Assembly (NCBI GenBank): GCA_004557125.1
Contig: SFET01000056.1
Coordinates: 1-16,152 of the forward strand
Direction of reading: 5' to 3'
Source of the DNA: Clostridiales bacterium
GTDB lineage: Bacteria; Bacillota; Clostridia; Christensenellales; Aristaeellaceae
Length of the DNA: 16,152 bases
The notes beneath the pieces are model-generated. The model saw only the letters and a program-made list of their open reading frames with translations, searched no databases and was not told the origin of the DNA. This document shows positions 6,295-13,449 of this stretch, one piece after another (the stretch's first letter is position 1; each line of letters opens with the position of its first letter). The position numbers and the translations under genes were made by a program.

Positions 6295-6482
6295 CGCTGC
6301 CCGACTTCATCTATGCCACCTACAATTCCCTTTTGGAAAGCGGTTGGCGCATGCGGGAGATCGACGAGATGGACATGCTCGGCTTCCTGCGCATCCGCTG
6401 CTGGAAGGCCAGACAGGATCGGAAAAAGAAGGAACCCGCACCCCGCTATATCGATGAGGTATGGCCCAACCTGAAACCGTGA
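6231..6482 (+). CDS. Tail assembly chaperone, -1 frame extension (gpT-like)
   Basis: This frame is open from 6231, just after a TGA at 6228-6230, to the TGA at 6480-6482. Its clear coding part begins near 6291 and reads L-T-L-P-D-F-I-Y-A-T-Y-N-S-L-L-E-S-G-W, then M-R-E-I-D-E-M-D-M-L-G-F-L-R-I and a Lys-rich end. The E-I-D-E-x-D pattern is typical of the C-terminal extension of phage tail chaperones. No ATG with a ribosome site precedes it; the only internal ATG (6351) would cut the conserved part. A -1 slip in the upstream chaperone frame, for example at GTTCCCT (6231-6237), would give a fused product of about 192 residues. CTG initiation at 6291 behind GGAGGAG (6273-6279) is a weaker alternative. 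Confidence 0.72.
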   Translation, partial: VPYEGSEDGGDPGIGGDSSVLTLPDFIYATYNSLLESGWRMREIDEMDMLGFLRIRCWKARQDRKKKEPAPRYIDEVWPNLKP

Positions 6483-6486
6483 CGCA

Positions 6487-6508
6487 GCCGCGCACGGCGT
6501 TTCTTTTT
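6487..6508 (+). terminator. Weak terminator or attenuator before tape measure gene
   Basis: GCCG (6487-6490), loop CGCA, CGGC (6495-6498), then GTTTCTTTTT (6499-6508). The stem is only 4 bp but all G-C with a tetraloop, and the T-run is good. It lies between the chaperone extension stop (6482) and the tape measure ribosome site. A partial terminator here would lower tape measure expression relative to the chaperone. The stem is short for an intrinsic terminator, so this is tentative. Confidence 0.35.
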
Positions 6509-6528
6509 GCAAAGGCAGGTGAATCCCG

Positions 6529-9500
6529 ATGAGTGAAACCCTCCGCGACCTTGTGGTGTCGCTGTCCCTGCAGACGGACAACTTCACCCGGAACATCAAG
6601 TCCGTCAGCAGGCAGATCGCCGAAGCGGAATCCCAGTTCAGGTTGGCTGCTGCCGGTGTGGAGGGCTTCGAGCGCACGACCACCGGACTTGCCACCCAGC
6701 TCTCCACGCTGGAACGCAGGCTGTCCCTGCAAAAGGACATGGTCGGGCAGTACCAGCGCGCACTGGAGTCCGCGAACAATAAGCTGACGGAATGCTACAA
6801 CCGTCAGAACGACTACGCCCAGCGGCTGGAGGCAGCAAAGGCCGCACAGCAGGCGCTCAAGGAGCAGGTCGCCACAGCGGCGCAGCAGGTGCGCACCTAT
6901 TCCTCAACGCTGGGCGAATCCAACTCTGCGACCATCGCGGCAAAGGCCAATCTGGATGCGCTCAAGGGCGAGTACCGCGCCTCCGTGCAGGAGGTGAAGA
7001 AGCTCTCCGGGCAGAACACTGCGCTCAGAAAGGCGACGCAGAACGCTGCGGATGCGGTGTCCCAGGCCAACACGAACCTCAACATGGCTCAGGCGGGCGT
7101 GCGGCAGACGGAAGCCGAGATCAACCGCTGCAACCAGTCTCTGCGGCTGGCCCAGACCAACTGGGACGCCGCTGGGCGATCCATCGATGCCAGTCGAGCC
7201 GCCATTGCCACCTTCGGCAGGGAGATCAACCTCGCCGAGAGCAAGTTCCGACTGGCCACGGCGGGCATCAAGGACATGGACACCAGCGTTGCGGGGCTGT
7301 CCGCGAAGCTGACGTTCCTGCGGGAAAAGCTGGAGATTCAGGAAAAGTCCGTCGAGCAGTATGAAAACGCCCTGCAGGGTGCGAGGGAGCAGCTTGAGGC
7401 GGCGCAGCAGGCCAACGATCCGGAGAAGATCCGGCAGGCGTCCGATGCGGTGATTGATGCGGAGGCCGCACTGAACCGGGCCAACGCCGCCGTCAGGACG
7501 ACCCGCGCGGAAATCGAGGACACAAACCGCCAGCTGGCGACCGCAAGGTCTGCATGGACTGCGGCGGGCAGGACGCTTGAGAGCTTCGGTCGATCCTGCG
7601 ATTCCGTCAGCAGAAAGCTGACCACAGCGGGCAAGGCGCTCACCACGATCCTGACCACGCCCATCCTCACGCTGGGCACGGCGGCGGTCAAGGCTTCGCT
7701 GGACTTTGAGTCCTTCTTTGCCAGCGTGCGCAAGACCGTGGAAGCAACGGAGGCGGAGTTCGAATCTCTGGCGGCGTCCTCCAAGAAGATGTCCACGCAG
7801 ATTGCCGCGTCCACCAGCGAGATCAACGAGGTCATGGCCACCGGCGGTCAGCTGGGCATTGCCAACGAGTATCTTACGGACTTCACCCGCGTGATGATCG
7901 ATCTGGGCAATTCCTGCGAGGATCTGAACGCGGACGAGGCCGCGACCTCCATCGCCAAGTTCGCCAACGTCATGGGCACGGATCAGAGCCTGTTCCAGAA
8001 CATCGGCTCCACCATCGTCGATCTGGGCAACAACTTCGCCACGACGGAGAAGCCCATCATGGAGATGGCGCAGCGACTCGCAGGTGCGGGCAAGCAGGTT
8101 GGTCTGACGGAAGCGCAGGTGCTGGGTTTCGCCGCCGCGCTGTCCTCCGTAGGCATCGAAGCACAGATGGGCGGCTCGGCGTTTTCCAAGGCCCTCATCA
8201 AGATGGAGGTCGCCTCCACCACAGGCGGTCAGGCACTGGATGATTTCGGCGCTGTCTGCGGCATGACCGGCGCGCAGTTCAAGGCTCTGTTCGACAGCGA
8301 CCCCGCCGCCGCATTCCAGGCGTTCATCGTGGGGCTCTCCAGAATGGATGAGGAGGGCGAAAGCGCCATTGCCGTGCTGGACGAGATCGGCATCAAGGAA
8401 GTGCGCCTGCGCGATACGCTGCTGCGCGCCACCAACGCAACAGACCTGTTCAGCCGTGCGCAGGCGACCGCCAACCGCGCGTGGGCTGAGAACACCGCCC
8501 TGACCACTGAGGCGAACAAGCGCTATGCCACGACGGAGAGCAAGCTCATCAATCTCAAGAACAAGGCCGTGCTCTTCGGGCAGCAGATCGGCGATGATCT
8601 CAATCCCACGATCCAGAACCTCATCGAGGGCGCGGGCGATCTGCTGGACGGCTTTATGAATTTGGACGCTGCGCAGCGGATGCAGATCATCCGCTATGCC
8701 GCGATTGCCGCCGCGGCCGGACCGGTACTGCTGCTGCTTGGGAAAATGACGAAGGGCGTGGGCGTGCTTTCGACAGGGATCGGTAAGTTTGCCACCTCTG
8801 TGGGCAAAGCGGGCGGCGGGTTCAAGGGCTTTATGACGGTGCTGGGCAGCTCGCCTGCCGTGTGGCTGGCGGTGGCTGCGGCAACGATCACGGCGACCTA
8901 CGCCATTTCCGACTATGTCACCGGTGCGAAACAGGCCCGAGAAGCACTCAAGGGCATGCAGGAGACCGCCGAGGAGTGGAAGCGCACCGCTGCCGAAACC
9001 TTCTATGGACAGAGTGAGGGCCTGTCCTTCTTCGGCATGGACAGGTCGGACTTTGTCAGAGAGAACCAGACCACCCAGGATTGGCTGAACGGCCTGATCG
9101 CCGTCTGGACGGACGGTCAGAAGGAGACGGATGAGATCGTCGCGGAATGGACGGACTCCTTCAAGGCGCTGACAGAATCCACCCGCACGGAGCTTACGCA
9201 GATGCGCACGGACGCGCAGAATGCGGGCTATACCTCCATCGCGGATCAGCTGACCGCCGACATCGAAACGCTGGATGCGCTGGATGCGGAGATCGAGGCG
9301 CTGCTGAAGAAGCGCCAGAACGGGTACTTCAGCGAGGCCGATCAGATCCGCCTTCAGGAGCTCATCGACACCCGCGAGGCCATCGAGGTCAAGTACCATC
9401 TCGCCCCGGCAGATGCGGACAGCTTCGACGAAATTCGACAAAAGTTGGATGCGGAAATTGCCCGTGCACAGGCCCGTGGACAGAGCGATGCGGACGTGAC

Positions 9501-11946
9501 GGTCTATGAAAACGCCATGGTCGCCGCTGCGGAGGGCCTCGCCGCCATGAACAGCGAGATCGACGCGCAATACGACAGGGAGTACGCGCTCATCCAACTG
9601 ATCGAGGACTCCGCCGAACGTCAGGCGGCGATGGACGCGCTCAACGCAAAATATGTCGAGGACCGTCGGAATGCCGCGATGGAATACGCGCAGCTTCTGT
9701 CGGAAATTGTCGCGCCTGTCTGGGAACAGGAGGACATCCAGAAAGCCGCAACAGACATGGATGTGCTGAACCAGAAGCTGCGGGAGTACAGCGCCGCCTC
9801 TGAAAGCGAGAAGCCTGCGATTCTGGCGGAGATCAATGCCCTCACCGCCGCCATGGACGAGGGCGCAATGACGGAGTACATCGCCCTGCTCATGCAGATC
9901 CAGTCGCTGCTGGACAGCGGCATGACGGAGGCAGAGGTACAGGCGCTGTTCCCGGAGATCGACTTCTCTACGGCACTGGAGCAGATTGCGGCGATTCAGA
10001 CCTTCCTGAACGGGCGCAGCGCTGAACTTCCCGGTCTGACCGCCATGTTTGGCGAGGCGCTGCCGGAAGAAGTGCTCACCATCGCCACCGATCTGGACAT
10101 GACCGGCGCACAGGCGCGCTGGAACGAATTTGCCCAGAACCCCGGTGCAATCACCACGGACGCGGTCATCGCACAGTACACGGAAGATCAGAATACCATC
10201 CGCGTGCAGCCGCAGGTGGACGCCTTCATTGCGAAGTACACCGAAATCCCCGAAGGCGCGTCCACGGCAGCGCTCACTCCGGAGGGCCTGATCGCCTATG
10301 TCGGTACCTATGCGGAGGCAACCAACGGCGTGGACGTATCCGGGCTGACCCCCGAAAACGTCACAGCCATGGTCAGCGCCTACGAGGAGCTTGCTTCCGG
10401 CACGGATGTCTCCGCATTGAAGCCGGACGAGATCACGGCCTACATTGCCGACTATCTGGAGGCAGAGGGCGTAGACATGTCCGGTCTGACCCCGGAGGGG
10501 ATCACCGCCTTCGTGCTGGCCTATGAAGAAATCACGGGCGGCGCACTGACCACCGCACTCACCCCGAACAACATCACCGCCATGGTGGTGAAGTACCTGG
10601 AAGCGGAGGGCGTGGACATGTCCGCCCTGTCTCCCGATCAGGTGGAAGCCATCGTCTCCTCCTTTGCGGAGGCCACCGGCTGCGACAAATCCCAGCTGCT
10701 CCAGAACTTCACCGCCTACATCGCGCAGTACGATGATACCAACGCAATCAAGCCCAGGTTGTCCGTATCGGTGGGCATCTACGGCTACGATCTGGCGGCC
10801 TATCGGAAGTTTGTCGCCCAGAACCCCATTGAGGTGCAGGGCATCGTCCGGCTGGGCGAGGTCTACGACGATCCCGCCCAAGCTCTGGCCGATACACAGG
10901 CGCGCTTCTGGAAGGACGGCGTGGAGATTCCGGCATCGGCGGTTCCCGAGGATCTGCTGACCGCCGACAAGATCGCCGTGCTGGACGAGGACGGCACGTT
11001 GCACGTGCTGATTACCCCCGAGGTGACGGGCGACCCGGAAGCGATTGAATCCGCTGTCGCGCCGCTTGTGGAGAAAAGCGTTCCGGTGCAGGCCTTCGGC
11101 GGCTTCAGCGCGCACGACTGGGGCTGGCTCAACGATCTGATCGGCTCCGATGTGTTCGAGCGCATGGACTGGCTGACGCTGGATCTTTCTTCCTACGCGA
11201 AGAACGTCAAGGGCACCTGGGCGGACTGGCGGCTGATCGGCAGCAACGTGGCCGACTACAACAATCGGATCAATCAGGAATTTGACCCCGAAACGACAGC
11301 GGGCCTTCAGACCTACGTCGCAGAGATGGTCGCCGCGATTCTCAGCGGACAGGAGGTCAGCGCGGAGGACATGGCGCACCTGCAATCGGTGATCGACTTC
11401 ATCAATGCCATGGATGCAAGCGGCACCGGCGAGGCCTTCATATCGGGCATGACGGACACTCTGAATGCCTCCGGCTTCGTGACCTCGGCAGAAACCCTTG
11501 CCTCCGATCTTCAGTCCACGCTGGACGGCGCGGTTCAGGGCGTGGATTTCTCCGCCTCCGGTGCGCAGGTTGCCGCCGGTATCGGCGAAGGCATGGGCAA
11601 CGCCGACATGAGCGCCCCTGCGGAAGCGATGGCCGCGAACACGGAGAGCGCCGCCAATGCCGCCTTCGGGATCAACTCCCCGGCGAGGCGCATGGTACCG
11701 ACCGGCGAATACGTCGCCGCAGGTGTGGGCGAAGGCATGCAGGGATACAGCTTTGCAGCTGCTGCCGGTGCAGTTGCGGGAAACGCAGTATCCGCTCCCG
11801 GTGGGCCTGAGCGCCATGCAGGGCCTGCGCAACGGCATTCTCGCCGGGCGCTCCGGGGTGATCTCCGCGATGCGCTCCGCCGCCCGCGCAGCCGTGAACG
11901 CTGCCAAAGCAGAGCTGGAGATTCATTCGCCCTCCCGCGTGTTTGA
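6529..11946 (+). CDS. Tape measure protein, main part (frameshifted near 3' end)
   Basis: The tail length ruler, of the PhageMin_Tail (TP901-type) family. It starts at ATG 6529 after AGGCAGGTGA (6513-6522). Residues 1 to about 360 are long coiled coil and contain a duplicated block (about 20-85 and 223-290). The TP901 core follows at about 360-700, with the family-like D-F-E-S-F-F-A-S-V-R-K-T start and M-A-T-G-G-Q-L-G-I. Two hydrophobic stretches lie near 720-740 and 765-800. Six 23-24-residue repeats cover about 1245-1380. The frame stays family-like to about residue 1756 (base 11797), then reads an Arg-rich out-of-frame tail to TGA 11944-11946, while the true continuation appears in the +1 frame. 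Removing one base at CCC (11797-11799) would restore a protein of about 1,903 residues. Confidence 0.88.
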   Translation: MSETLRDLVVSLSLQTDNFTRNIKSVSRQIAEAESQFRLAAAGVEGFERTTTGLATQLSTLERRLSLQKDMVGQYQRALESANNKLTECYNRQNDYAQRLEAAKAAQQALKEQVATAAQQVRTYSSTLGESNSATIAAKANLDALKGEYRASVQEVKKLSGQNTALRKATQNAADAVSQANTNLNMAQAGVRQTEAEINRCNQSLRLAQTNWDAAGRSIDASRAAIATFGREINLAESKFRLATAGIKDMDTSVAGLSAKLTFLREKLEIQEKSVEQYENALQGAREQLEAAQQANDPEKIRQASDAVIDAEAALNRANAAVRTTRAEIEDTNRQLATARSAWTAAGRTLESFGRSCDSVSRKLTTAGKALTTILTTPILTLGTAAVKASLDFESFFASVRKTVEATEAEFESLAASSKKMSTQIAASTSEINEVMATGGQLGIANEYLTDFTRVMIDLGNSCEDLNADEAATSIAKFANVMGTDQSLFQNIGSTIVDLGNNFATTEKPIMEMAQRLAGAGKQVGLTEAQVLGFAAALSSVGIEAQMGGSAFSKALIKMEVASTTGGQALDDFGAVCGMTGAQFKALFDSDPAAAFQAFIVGLSRMDEEGESAIAVLDEIGIKEVRLRDTLLRATNATDLFSRAQATANRAWAENTALTTEANKRYATTESKLINLKNKAVLFGQQIGDDLNPTIQNLIEGAGDLLDGFMNLDAAQRMQIIRYAAIAAAAGPVLLLLGKMTKGVGVLSTGIGKFATSVGKAGGGFKGFMTVLGSSPAVWLAVAAATITATYAISDYVTGAKQAREALKGMQETAEEWKRTAAETFYGQSEGLSFFGMDRSDFVRENQTTQDWLNGLIAVWTDGQKETDEIVAEWTDSFKALTESTRTELTQMRTDAQNAGYTSIADQLTADIETLDALDAEIEALLKKRQNGYFSEADQIRLQELIDTREAIEVKYHLAPADADSFDEIRQKLDAEIARAQARGQSDADVTVYENAMVAAAEGLAAMNSEIDAQYDREYALIQLIEDSAERQAAMDALNAKYVEDRRNAAMEYAQLLSEIVAPVWEQEDIQKAATDMDVLNQKLREYSAASESEKPAILAEINALTAAMDEGAMTEYIALLMQIQSLLDSGMTEAEVQALFPEIDFSTALEQIAAIQTFLNGRSAELPGLTAMFGEALPEEVLTIATDLDMTGAQARWNEFAQNPGAITTDAVIAQYTEDQNTIRVQPQVDAFIAKYTEIPEGASTAALTPEGLIAYVGTYAEATNGVDVSGLTPENVTAMVSAYEELASGTDVSALKPDEITAYIADYLEAEGVDMSGLTPEGITAFVLAYEEITGGALTTALTPNNITAMVVKYLEAEGVDMSALSPDQVEAIVSSFAEATGCDKSQLLQNFTAYIAQYDDTNAIKPRLSVSVGIYGYDLAAYRKFVAQNPIEVQGIVRLGEVYDDPAQALADTQARFWKDGVEIPASAVPEDLLTADKIAVLDEDGTLHVLITPEVTGDPEAIESAVAPLVEKSVPVQAFGGFSAHDWGWLNDLIGSDVFERMDWLTLDLSSYAKNVKGTWADWRLIGSNVADYNNRINQEFDPETTAGLQTYVAEMVAAILSGQEVSAEDMAHLQSVIDFINAMDASGTGEAFISGMTDTLNASGFVTSAETLASDLQSTLDGAVQGVDFSASGAQVAAGIGEGMGNADMSAPAEAMAANTESAANAAFGINSPARRMVPTGEYVAAGVGEGMQGYSFAAAAGAVAGNAVSAPGGPERHAGPAQRHSRRALRGDLRDALRRPRSRERCQSRAGDSFALPRV

Positions 11947-12241
11947 GAACGAGGTCGGCGTAATGACCATGCGCGGCTTTGGCGAGGGCGTGGTGAAGGA
12001 GAGCAAAACTCAGGCACGGATCATCCGCAATGCCGCCCGGTACCTGACCGGCGAGGCCAGAGAGGGCAGCATCGTCACCACCAGCAACGACAACCGGAAA
12101 TCCTATGACAACAGCGTGACCTCCACCATTCAGGTGCAGCAGATGGTCGTGCGGGATGAGCAGGACATCCGCTCCCTGGCAGTGGAGATCGCGACACTCA
12201 CGCGCCGCCAGCAGCGCGGGAAAGGAATGAGAATGGCATAA
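11798..12241 (+). CDS. Tape measure protein, C-terminal fragment after frameshift
   Basis: The continuation of the tape measure protein in the next frame. It reads P-V-G-L-S-A-M-Q-G-L-R-N-G-I, then A-E-L-E-I-H-S-P-S-R-V-F-E and V-M-T-M-R-G-F-G-E-G, the 'I-x-S-P-S-R' type C-terminal region common to tape measures. The upstream frame has a first copy of that motif (I-N-S-P-A-R-R-M) just before the break, so the two parts join naturally. The frame is open back to 11657, but codons before 11798 are shadow. No ribosome site precedes a start in this fragment, so it is probably not translated alone. It ends in TAATG, sharing one base with the next gene. Confidence 0.8.
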   Translation, partial: PVGLSAMQGLRNGILAGRSGVISAMRSAARAAVNAAKAELEIHSPSRVFENEVGVMTMRGFGEGVVKESKTQARIIRNAARYLTGEAREGSIVTTSNDNRKSYDNSVTSTIQVQQMVVRDEQDIRSLAVEIATLTRRQQRGKGMRMA

Positions 12242-12936
12242 TGGATTGGTTTGAATGGAACGGCATGCGTTGCACGGAGTACGGCATTCACGTTCTGGAG
12301 CAGCCGCCCCTGACGGTGCCATCGGAGCGTGCGACCTTCACGGACGTACCCGGCAGATCCGGCAGTCTGACAACCCTTGAAGGGGAGGACGTATACGACG
12401 ACATGGTGCTCACGGCAACCTGCCTGATCGCCGACCCGGAGCGCATCCCGGAAATCGCCGCGTGGCTCAGAGGCAGCGGCAATGTCAGCTTTGCCAACCG
12501 CGAGGGCGGCTTTTATTATGCACGTGTGGTCAACCAGATCCCCTTTGAGAAGGTGCTGCGCGGGAATCCCCACCGCAGCTTCTCCGTGAACTTCCGTTGC
12601 AAGCCCTTTTGGTACCTGTCGGGCGTGGAACCCATCGTCCTGACAGCCGGCACTGGCGTGTTCGCCAATCCCGGCAGCATCGCCTCCGAGCCGGTAATTA
12701 CGGTTTATGGGAACGGTGACATAACGCTGATGATCGGCTCCCAGATGGTCGAGCTGAAGGGCATCGAGGGTTCCATCACACTGAACACCGAGCTTCAGGA
12801 GGCGTACTCCGGCACGACTTCCATGAACAGCGCCGTGGACGGCGAGTTTCCCACGCTGCCGCCCGGAGCCGTGCCCTACTCCTGGGAGGGCGATGTCAGC
12901 CGCATCGAGATTCAGCCCAACTGGCGCAGCCTGTGA
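12241..12936 (+). CDS. Distal tail protein (Dit), Sipho_tail family
   Basis: A 231-residue distal tail protein, which forms the hub at the end of the tube and carries the tip. The N-terminal part has the family's look: a W-N-G-M-x-C-T-E-Y-G-I opening, then the conserved P-G-R-S-G-S-L-T-T and Y-D-D-M segments. In the middle come V-S-F-A-N-R-E-G-G-F-Y-Y-A-R-V and F-S-V-N-F-R-C-K-P-F-W-Y, and the C-terminal half is a beta-rich galectin-like region with G-N-G-D-I-T-L-M-I. ATG 12241 overlaps the tape measure stop by one base (TAATG), so translation is coupled. Its place after the tape measure and before the tail-tip gene is standard. Confidence 0.9.
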   Translation: MDWFEWNGMRCTEYGIHVLEQPPLTVPSERATFTDVPGRSGSLTTLEGEDVYDDMVLTATCLIADPERIPEIAAWLRGSGNVSFANREGGFYYARVVNQIPFEKVLRGNPHRSFSVNFRCKPFWYLSGVEPIVLTAGTGVFANPGSIASEPVITVYGNGDITLMIGSQMVELKGIEGSITLNTELQEAYSGTTSMNSAVDGEFPTLPPGAVPYSWEGDVSRIEIQPNWRSL

Positions 12937-12945
12937 GATAAACTA

Positions 12946-12974
12946 TTGCCTGTGATAGGAAATGCTGCTATAAT
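12946..12974 (+). promoter_or_regulatory. Strong sigma-A type promoter with extended -10
   Basis: TTGCCT (12946-12951) and TATAAT (12969-12974) are separated by exactly 17 bases. The -10 is perfect and is preceded by TG one base upstream (12966-12967), giving the extended TGnTATAAT form. The -35 matches 4 of 6. A start of transcription near 12981 would leave a leader of about 27 bases with GGAGAAGG before ATG 13008. It lies in a 71-base gap between dit and the DUF1232 gene, inside a phage late operon where no promoter is expected. Confidence 0.75.
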
Positions 12975-13007
12975 TCAGCTATCATCCAACTGGAGAAGGG
13001 ATATTGC

Positions 13008-13376
13008 ATGGATCTGAAGGCCAGGGCAAGACAACTGAAAAGAGATGTACCGGCGGTCTTTCTGGCGCTTCGGGACAAACGCACACCCATAATCGCCAAG
13101 GTCATTGCCGCCATTACGGTGGGATATGCGCTTTCTCCGGTTGATCTGATCCCCGATTTTGTGCCCGTGCTGGGGTATCTGGATGACGTCATCCTGTTAC
13201 CTGCGCTCATTGCCCTGACGATTCGGCTGATTCCTGCGGAGGTATTTGAACAGTGCCGAAGGGATAGTGAAAACCTGTGGGCAAATGGCAAGCCCAAAAG
13301 ATGGTATTATGCCATTCCAATCATTTTGATATGGATGCTGGTTATCGGACTGATTGTCAAAGCCATCGTTTTCTGA
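13008..13376 (+). CDS. DUF1232 (YkvA-like) membrane protein, probable moron
   Basis: A 122-residue protein of the DUF1232 family. The hallmark stretch S-P-V-D-L-I-P-D-F-V-P-V-L-G-Y-L-D-D lies at residues 43-60, flanked by hydrophobic helices (about 28-42 and 61-75). A clear membrane segment of mostly Ile/Leu/Val/Trp fills residues 99-122. The N-terminus is basic (K-A-R-A-R-Q-L-K-R), which fits a membrane protein with the N-terminus inside. The family is common in bacteria and has no settled function. ATG 13008 follows GGAGAAGGG (12992-13000). It has its own promoter and a terminator-like hairpin, and it interrupts the dit-tal gene pair. I infer expression from a prophage and a role in the lysogen, for example membrane change or exclusion of other phages. 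A holin is a less likely reading. Confidence 0.88.
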   Translation: MDLKARARQLKRDVPAVFLALRDKRTPIIAKVIAAITVGYALSPVDLIPDFVPVLGYLDDVILLPALIALTIRLIPAEVFEQCRRDSENLWANGKPKRWYYAIPIILIWMLVIGLIVKAIVF

Positions 13377-13395
13377 ACCGAATATCAATCTTGCC

Positions 13396-13425
13396 GCGCC
13401 ACTCACACCAGAGCGGCGCTATTAT
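13396..13425 (+). terminator. Terminator-like hairpin after the DUF1232 gene
   Basis: GCGCC-A-CTC (13396-13404) pairs with GAG-C-GGCGC (13411-13419), giving a 5+3 bp stem with one mismatch around the loop ACACCA, followed by TATTATTA. It begins 19 bases after the DUF1232 stop and ends just before the ribosome site of the tail-tip gene. The T-run is interrupted by A, so termination would be partial, allowing late transcription through to the tail-tip gene. Confidence 0.5.
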
Positions 13426-13449
13426 TATGCCTTCGGGGAGGTGAGAATC

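Noticed and set aside
10246..10690. CRISPR-like or tandem DNA repeat array
   Set aside because: The periodicity exists in protein only; the DNA copies have diverged, lengths alternate between 69 and 72 bases and the frame is coding.
11770..11830. Programmed frameshift in the tape measure gene
   Set aside because: No slip heptamer or stimulating structure is seen, and both parts are needed in a normal tape measure. Mutation or consensus error is simpler.
6904..11907. Open frame of 1,667 codons on the - strand opposite the tape measure gene
   Set aside because: It mirrors the codon bias of a GC-rich, low-complexity gene. The + strand frame has clear tape measure features and a ribosome site, and the antisense product shows no domain.
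13008..13376. Holin reading of the small membrane protein
   Set aside because: The S-P-V-D-L-I-P-D motif is specific to DUF1232, no endolysin is nearby and it has its own promoter.
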